Positions 60,456-64,000 of a stretch of DNA of 64,000 nucleotides are shown here, one piece after another. Source of the stretch: Aldersonia sp. NBC_00410 (GTDB taxonomy: Bacteria; Actinomycetota; Actinomycetes; Mycobacteriales; Mycobacteriaceae); assembly GCF_026342035.1 (NCBI RefSeq), contig NZ_JAPENM010000008.1:124001-188000 (forward strand), read 5' to 3'. The position numbers and the translations under genes were made by a program. Position 1 is the stretch's first letter. Each line of letters begins with the position of its first letter. A model generated the notes under the pieces. It was not told the DNA's origin. It saw only the letters and a program-made list of their open reading frames with translations, and ran no database searches.

Positions 60456-61716
60456 GGAGCGCTCCGATGGTGTCGATGACCCGTGCCAACTCGACGTCGC
60501 GCTGATCGCCGGTTCGCAGATCCTTCAACCCGATGGTGCCCGCCTCCAGGTCCCGATCCCCCAGCACCAAGGCGAATGTCGCACCGGAGCGGTCCGCGGC
60601 CTTCATCGCACCCTTCAGCCCGCGCCCGCCATACGCGAGATCCACCGCGATTCCCTGCGCACGCAGCCGATGGGCGAGCACGACGAGTTCTGCCTTCGCC
60701 GTCTCGCCGAGCGGCACGGCGAAAACCTCGCACCGCGCGGTGTCACCCGCAGTCTTGCCCTCCGCGGCAAGCGCGAGCAGCGTCCGGTCCACACCGAGAC
60801 CGAAACCTATCCCGGACAGCGGCTGACCACCGAGCTGCGCCATCAGTCCGTCGTAGCGGCCACCTCCGCCGATGCCCGACTGAGCGCCGAGCCCGTCGTG
60901 CACGAACTCGAAGGTCGTCTTCGTGTAGTAGTCGAGCCCGCGAACCATCCGTGGATTGACCACGTACGGCACGCCGAGCCGGTCGAGGTGGCCGAGCACC
61001 TCGTCGAAGTGACCCTTCGCCGACTCGGAGAGGTGGTCGACCATCAACGGAGCATCGGCGGTCATCTCGCGGACGGGCGGACGTTTGTCGTCGAGCACCC
61101 GCAGCGGGTTGATCTCGGCCCGCCGACGGGTGTCGTCGTCCAGGTCGAGCCGGAGCAGGAACTCCTGCAGCAAGGCCCGGTACTGCGGGCGGCAGGTGTC
61201 GTCCCCGAGCGAGGTGATCTCGAGCCGGAAGCCGTCGAGGCCGAGGTCGCGGAAACCGGTGTCCGCGATCGCGATCACCTCGGCGTCGAGTGCCGGATCG
61301 TCCACGCCGATCGCTTCCACACCGACCTGCTGCAACTGTCGATAGCGACCGGCCTGGGGCCGCTCGTAACGGAAGAACGGACCCGCGTAGCTCAGCTTCA
61401 CCGGCAGTTGCCCACGGTCGAGTCCGTGCTCGATGACCGCGCGCATCACCCCGGCCGTACCTTCCGGACGCAGCGTGACACTACGGTCACCGCGATCGGC
61501 GAAGGTGTACATCTCCTTGCTGACGACGTCCGTGGACTCGCCGACGCCGCGCGCGAACAGCGCCGTGTCCTCGAAGATCGGCAACTCGACGTGGCTGTAA
61601 CCGGCGACACGAGCCGCCCGGGTCAGTCCGTCCCGGACCGCGACGAAGCCCGCCGAATCCGGCGGAATGTAGTCGGGCACGCCCTTCGGCGCGACGAATG
61701 AGTTCGGCTTGCTCAC
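60442..61716 (-). CDS. hisS: Histidyl-tRNA synthetase
   Basis: A 424-residue class II synthetase. Motif 1 region near the start ([17 protein letters not shown]), motif 2 ([20 protein letters not shown]), the histidine-A signatures [20 protein letters not shown] and [15 protein letters not shown], motif 3 [15 protein letters not shown], and the C-terminal anticodon-binding domain ([20 protein letters not shown]). It charges tRNA-His. In M. tuberculosis a metallo-beta-lactamase-fold gene (Rv2581c) lies between hisS and ppiB; none is present here. Confidence 0.96.
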   Translation of the reverse strand: MSKPNSFVAPKGVPDYIPPDSAGFVAVRDGLTRAARVAGYSHVELPIFEDTALFARGVGESTDVVSKEMYTFADRGDRSVTLRPEGTAGVMRAVIEHGLDRGQLPVKLSYAGPFFRYERPQAGRYRQLQQVGVEAIGVDDPALDAEVIAIADTGFRDLGLDGFRLEITSLGDDTCRPQYRALLQEFLLRLDLDDDTRRRAEINPLRVLDDKRPPVREMTADAPLMVDHLSESAKGHFDEVLGHLDRLGVPYVVNPRMVRGLDYYTKTTFEFVHDGLGAQSGIGGGGRYDGLMAQLGGQPLSGIGFGLGVDRTLLALAAEGKTAGDTARCEVFAVPLGETAKAELVVLAHRLRAQGIAVDLAYGGRGLKGAMKAADRSGATFALVLGDRDLEAGTIGLKDLRTGDQRDVELARVIDTIGALLAGA

Positions 61717-61891
61717 AGTGGCTGCTGTTCCTCTGCCTCGGTTGCGGTGTCGAAGAAATGGGGGCGGGTCTGCGCATCAAGCCTATGCGGGGTGGTCTGT
61801 CAGCCGAGTCTCAGGTGGTAATGGCAGACTTACCCCGCCGGCGTCGGCGCCGGCCGACAGCGATCACGCAAGGCGATGGAGGACTTCGGTA

Positions 61892-62779
61892 GTGCCCACC
61901 AACGAACAGCGACGAGCGGCGGCTAAGCGAAAACTGGAGCGCCAGGTCGAACGGCGAGCCCAGAAGGCGCGCAGGCGCAAGCAGTTGACGATCGCCGGGT
62001 CGATCGCCGGAGTTATCGTCGTCGTCGGCGCGGTCGTGGGCGTCGCCCTGCTGACCAACGGCGACGACAGCTCCGAAAACACGGCGGCCAGCGCGAGCGC
62101 CACCGCCGAGAACGGCGAATTCGTCTCGGAGAACACCCCCGGCGAGCTGCCCGAGCCGAAGGCGAAGCCGGACACGGTGAACTGCGAGTATCCCGCCTCG
62201 GCGCAACCCGCAGCGAAGCCGAACAACCCGCCGCGCACCGACGGCATCCAGACCAGCGGTGACGACGCCACGGTCAGCCTCAGCGTGGCCACCAGTCAGG
62301 GCGACCTCGGCCTCACCCTCGACAACGCGCACGCCCCGTGCACCGTCAACAGCTTCGTCAGCCTCGCCGGCCAGGGCTACTTCGACGGCACGTCCTGCCA
62401 CCGGATGACGAACTCGGAGTCGCTGCGGGTGCTGCAGTGTGGCGACCCGACCGCCACCGGCACGGGCGGACCCGGCTACGAATTCTCCAACGAATACCCC
62501 ACCGACCAGTACTCCGAGCAGGACCCCGGAATGTCGTCCCCGGTGCCCTACCAGCGCGGTGTGCTCGCCATGGCGAATGCGGGTCCCGACACCAACGGCA
62601 GCCAGTTCTTCATCGTCTACGGTGATTCGCAGTTGCCGCCGGCCTACACCATCTTCGGCACGGTCGACGAGTCCGGGATGGCCACGCTCGACAAGATCGC
62701 CGCGGGCGGTGTCGAGGGCGGCGGCCAGGACGGTAAGCCGGCGCTCCCGGTGACACTCACCAGCGTCCAGATCGACTAG
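61892..62779 (+). CDS. ppiB: Peptidyl-prolyl cis-trans isomerase, cyclophilin type
   Basis: A 295-residue protein from GTG 61892, with GGAGG 9 nt upstream. A basic cytoplasmic N-terminus (KRKLERQVERRAQKARRRKQ) is followed by one membrane helix (about 33-54, IAGSIAGVIVVVGAVVGVAL) and a linker. The outer cyclophilin domain shows VNSFVSLAGQGYFDGTSCHR, GTGGPGYEFSNE, RGVLAMANAGPDTNGSQFFI and YTIFGTVDESGM. It should act as a membrane-anchored foldase outside the membrane. Orthologue of Rv2582, in the same place between hisS and relA. Confidence 0.93.
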   Translation: MPTNEQRRAAAKRKLERQVERRAQKARRRKQLTIAGSIAGVIVVVGAVVGVALLTNGDDSSENTAASASATAENGEFVSENTPGELPEPKAKPDTVNCEYPASAQPAAKPNNPPRTDGIQTSGDDATVSLSVATSQGDLGLTLDNAHAPCTVNSFVSLAGQGYFDGTSCHRMTNSESLRVLQCGDPTATGTGGPGYEFSNEYPTDQYSEQDPGMSSPVPYQRGVLAMANAGPDTNGSQFFIVYGDSQLPPAYTIFGTVDESGMATLDKIAAGGVEGGGQDGKPALPVTLTSVQID

Positions 62780-62798
62780 TCACGCTTGTTGCAAATGT

Positions 62799-62830
62799 GT
62801 TCGCCCGCACGGAATATCGTGCGGGCGAAC
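62799..62830. terminator. Convergent terminator between ppiB and relA
   Basis: GTTCGCCCGCAC (62799-62810) pairs perfectly with GTGCGGGCGAAC (62819-62830) around an 8-nt loop. It lies between the stop codons of the convergent genes. Confidence 0.8.
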
Positions 62831-62838
62831 GCATTTCG

Positions 62839-64000
62839 CTATGCTGCGGATGTCACACGGTACACGTCGTAGACACCCTCTACGTTGCGTACGACGTTGA
62901 GCACGTGCCCGAGGTGTTTCGGATCGCCCATCTCGAAGGTGAACCTGCTGATCGCGACGCGGTCACCGGAGGTCGTCACCGAGGCCGAGAGGATGTTCAC
63001 CCGCTCGTCGGCGAGCACCTTCGTCACGTCGCTGAGCAGCCGGTGCCGATCGAGCGCCTCCACCTGGATCGCGACCAGGAACACCGACGAGGCCGACGGT
63101 GCCCATTCGACCTCGATGATCCGCTCCTGCTGCTCGTGCAACGAGCCCGCGTTGGTGCAGTCGGTACGGTGCACGCTGACCGCGCCACCGCGGGTGACGA
63201 ACCCGAGAATCTGATCCCCGGGAACCGGGGTACAGCACTTCGCGAGCTTGGCAACCGTGCCGGGCGCACCCGGAATCAGCACACCGGCGTCGCCGGTCGT
63301 GCGGGGACGCAGCGGAGTGCTGGACGGGGTGGCCCGCTCGGCGAGCTCCTCCTCCACCGCGCCGACGCCGCCGAGATGGGCCACGAGGCGCTGCACGACG
63401 TGGTGCGCCGACACGTGGCTTTCGCCGACGGCCGTGTACAGCGCCGATACGTCGGCGTAGCGCAGTTCGTGCGCGATGACCGCCATCGAGTCGGCGCCCA
63501 TCAACCGCTGCAGCGGCAGCCCGACCCTGCGCACCTCCTTGGCGATCGCATCCTTGCCGTTCTCCAGCGCCTCCTCGCGCCGTTCCTTGGCGAACCACTG
63601 GCGGATCTTCGCCTTCGCCCGCGGTGACTTGGCGAAGCCCTGCCAGTCCCGGCTCGGGCCCGCATTCGGCGCCTTGGAGGTGAACACCTCCACGACCTCG
63701 CCGTTCTCCAGCTCTCGTTCGAGCGCCACGAGGCGGCCGTTGACCCGGGCACCGATACAGCGGTGCCCGACCTCGGTGTGCACCGCGTAGGCGAAATCCA
63801 CCGGTGTGGAACCGGACGGCAACGTGATCACGTCGCCCTTCGGCGTGAACACGAAGATTTCCTTGACGGCGAGGTCGTACCGCAGCGACTCGAGGAACTC
63901 CCCCGGATCCGCGGCCTCCCGTTGCCAGTCGAGCAACTGACGCATCCACGCCATGTCGTCGATCTCGCCGACATCTGTGGGTTTGCCGTCCTTCAACTCC
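62839..64000 (-). CDS. relA: RelA/SpoT (p)ppGpp synthetase/hydrolase, C-terminal part
   Basis: The reading frame is open to the right edge, giving the last 387 residues. Present are the TGS domain ([40 protein letters not shown]), the helical region, the conserved-cysteine ZFD segment ([29 protein letters not shown]) and the ACT domain ([20 protein letters not shown]). These parts sense uncharged tRNA on the ribosome and control the N-terminal HD hydrolase and synthetase domains, which lie beyond the window. Orthologue of M. tuberculosis Rv2583c. Confidence 0.95.
   Translation of the reverse strand, partial: ELKDGKPTDVGEIDDMAWMRQLLDWQREAADPGEFLESLRYDLAVKEIFVFTPKGDVITLPSGSTPVDFAYAVHTEVGHRCIGARVNGRLVALERELENGEVVEVFTSKAPNAGPSRDWQGFAKSPRAKAKIRQWFAKERREEALENGKDAIAKEVRRVGLPLQRLMGADSMAVIAHELRYADVSALYTAVGESHVSAHHVVQRLVAHLGGVGAVEEELAERATPSSTPLRPRTTGDAGVLIPGAPGTVAKLAKCCTPVPGDQILGFVTRGGAVSVHRTDCTNAGSLHEQQERIIEVEWAPSASSVFLVAIQVEALDRHRLLSDVTKVLADERVNILSASVTTSGDRVAISRFTFEMGDPKHLGHVLNVVRNVEGVYDVYRVTSAA

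Noticed and set aside
60226-61701. Long plus-strand frame opposite hisS
   Set aside because: Antisense of hisS, no ribosome site, no motif.

Overview
The window is high-GC actinobacterial DNA, most likely a Nocardia or a close relative in the Mycobacteriales. From about 27 kb to the right edge, gene content and order follow the conserved block of Mycobacterium tuberculosis around Rv2533c-Rv2583c: nusB, efp, pepQ, a B-4DMT membrane protein, aroB-aroK-aroC, a prepilin peptidase, aroE, mltG, ruvX, alaS, rarA, aspS, an Rv2578c-type radical SAM protein, hisS, ppiB and relA. Lineage-specific genes sit between these, including a type VII secretion substrate pair, korA/korB and two ECF sigma factor modules. 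No rRNA, tRNA or CRISPR array was seen. All assignments were made by reading motifs; no database search was run.

Left margin (1-3.1 kb) is a gene graveyard. A cytochrome P450 runs off the left edge and an intact DUF4242 gene survives. Between and beyond them lie broken pieces of a methyltransferase, a Rieske protein, a BTAD (SARP-type) regulator, an IS1182-type transposase and a PIG-L deacetylase.

Defence island (3.39-25.03 kb). The first unit is a compact plus-strand operon: a giant DEAD/DEAH helicase with a DUF1998 region and a C-terminal PD-(D/E)XK-like nuclease; an SNF2-type helicase; a large Eco57I-type adenine methyltransferase; a UvrD-type helicase with a RelE/ParE-like N-terminus; and a DUF262-HNH nuclease. 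A YraN-like nuclease gene behind them is frameshifted. Four of the five intact genes overlap their neighbour by 4 nt. The set resembles class 1 DISARM (SNF2 + methylase + helicase + DUF1998) but has no PLD nuclease, carries its helicase and DUF1998 in one DruE-like polypeptide, and adds three accessory enzymes. The second unit (21.48-25.03 kb) is an OLD/TOPRIM ATPase-nuclease followed by a UvrD-like helicase, a Gabija-like pair with an altered Walker A motif. The island's right margin is again decayed: a frameshifted hypothetical gene and a P450 pseudogene.

Core block (27.1-64 kb). The shikimate operon aroC-aroK-aroB is translationally coupled but lacks aroQ. Two tandem modules, each a YCII/DGPF protein plus an ECF42-like sigma factor, share a promoter motif (TGTCGA, 17 nt, CGWC), which suggests autoregulation. 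Two KstR-type operators precede an NAD-dependent epimerase gene. Strong convergent hairpins close several transcription units. The right edge cuts relA, of which only the TGS-to-ACT part is present.
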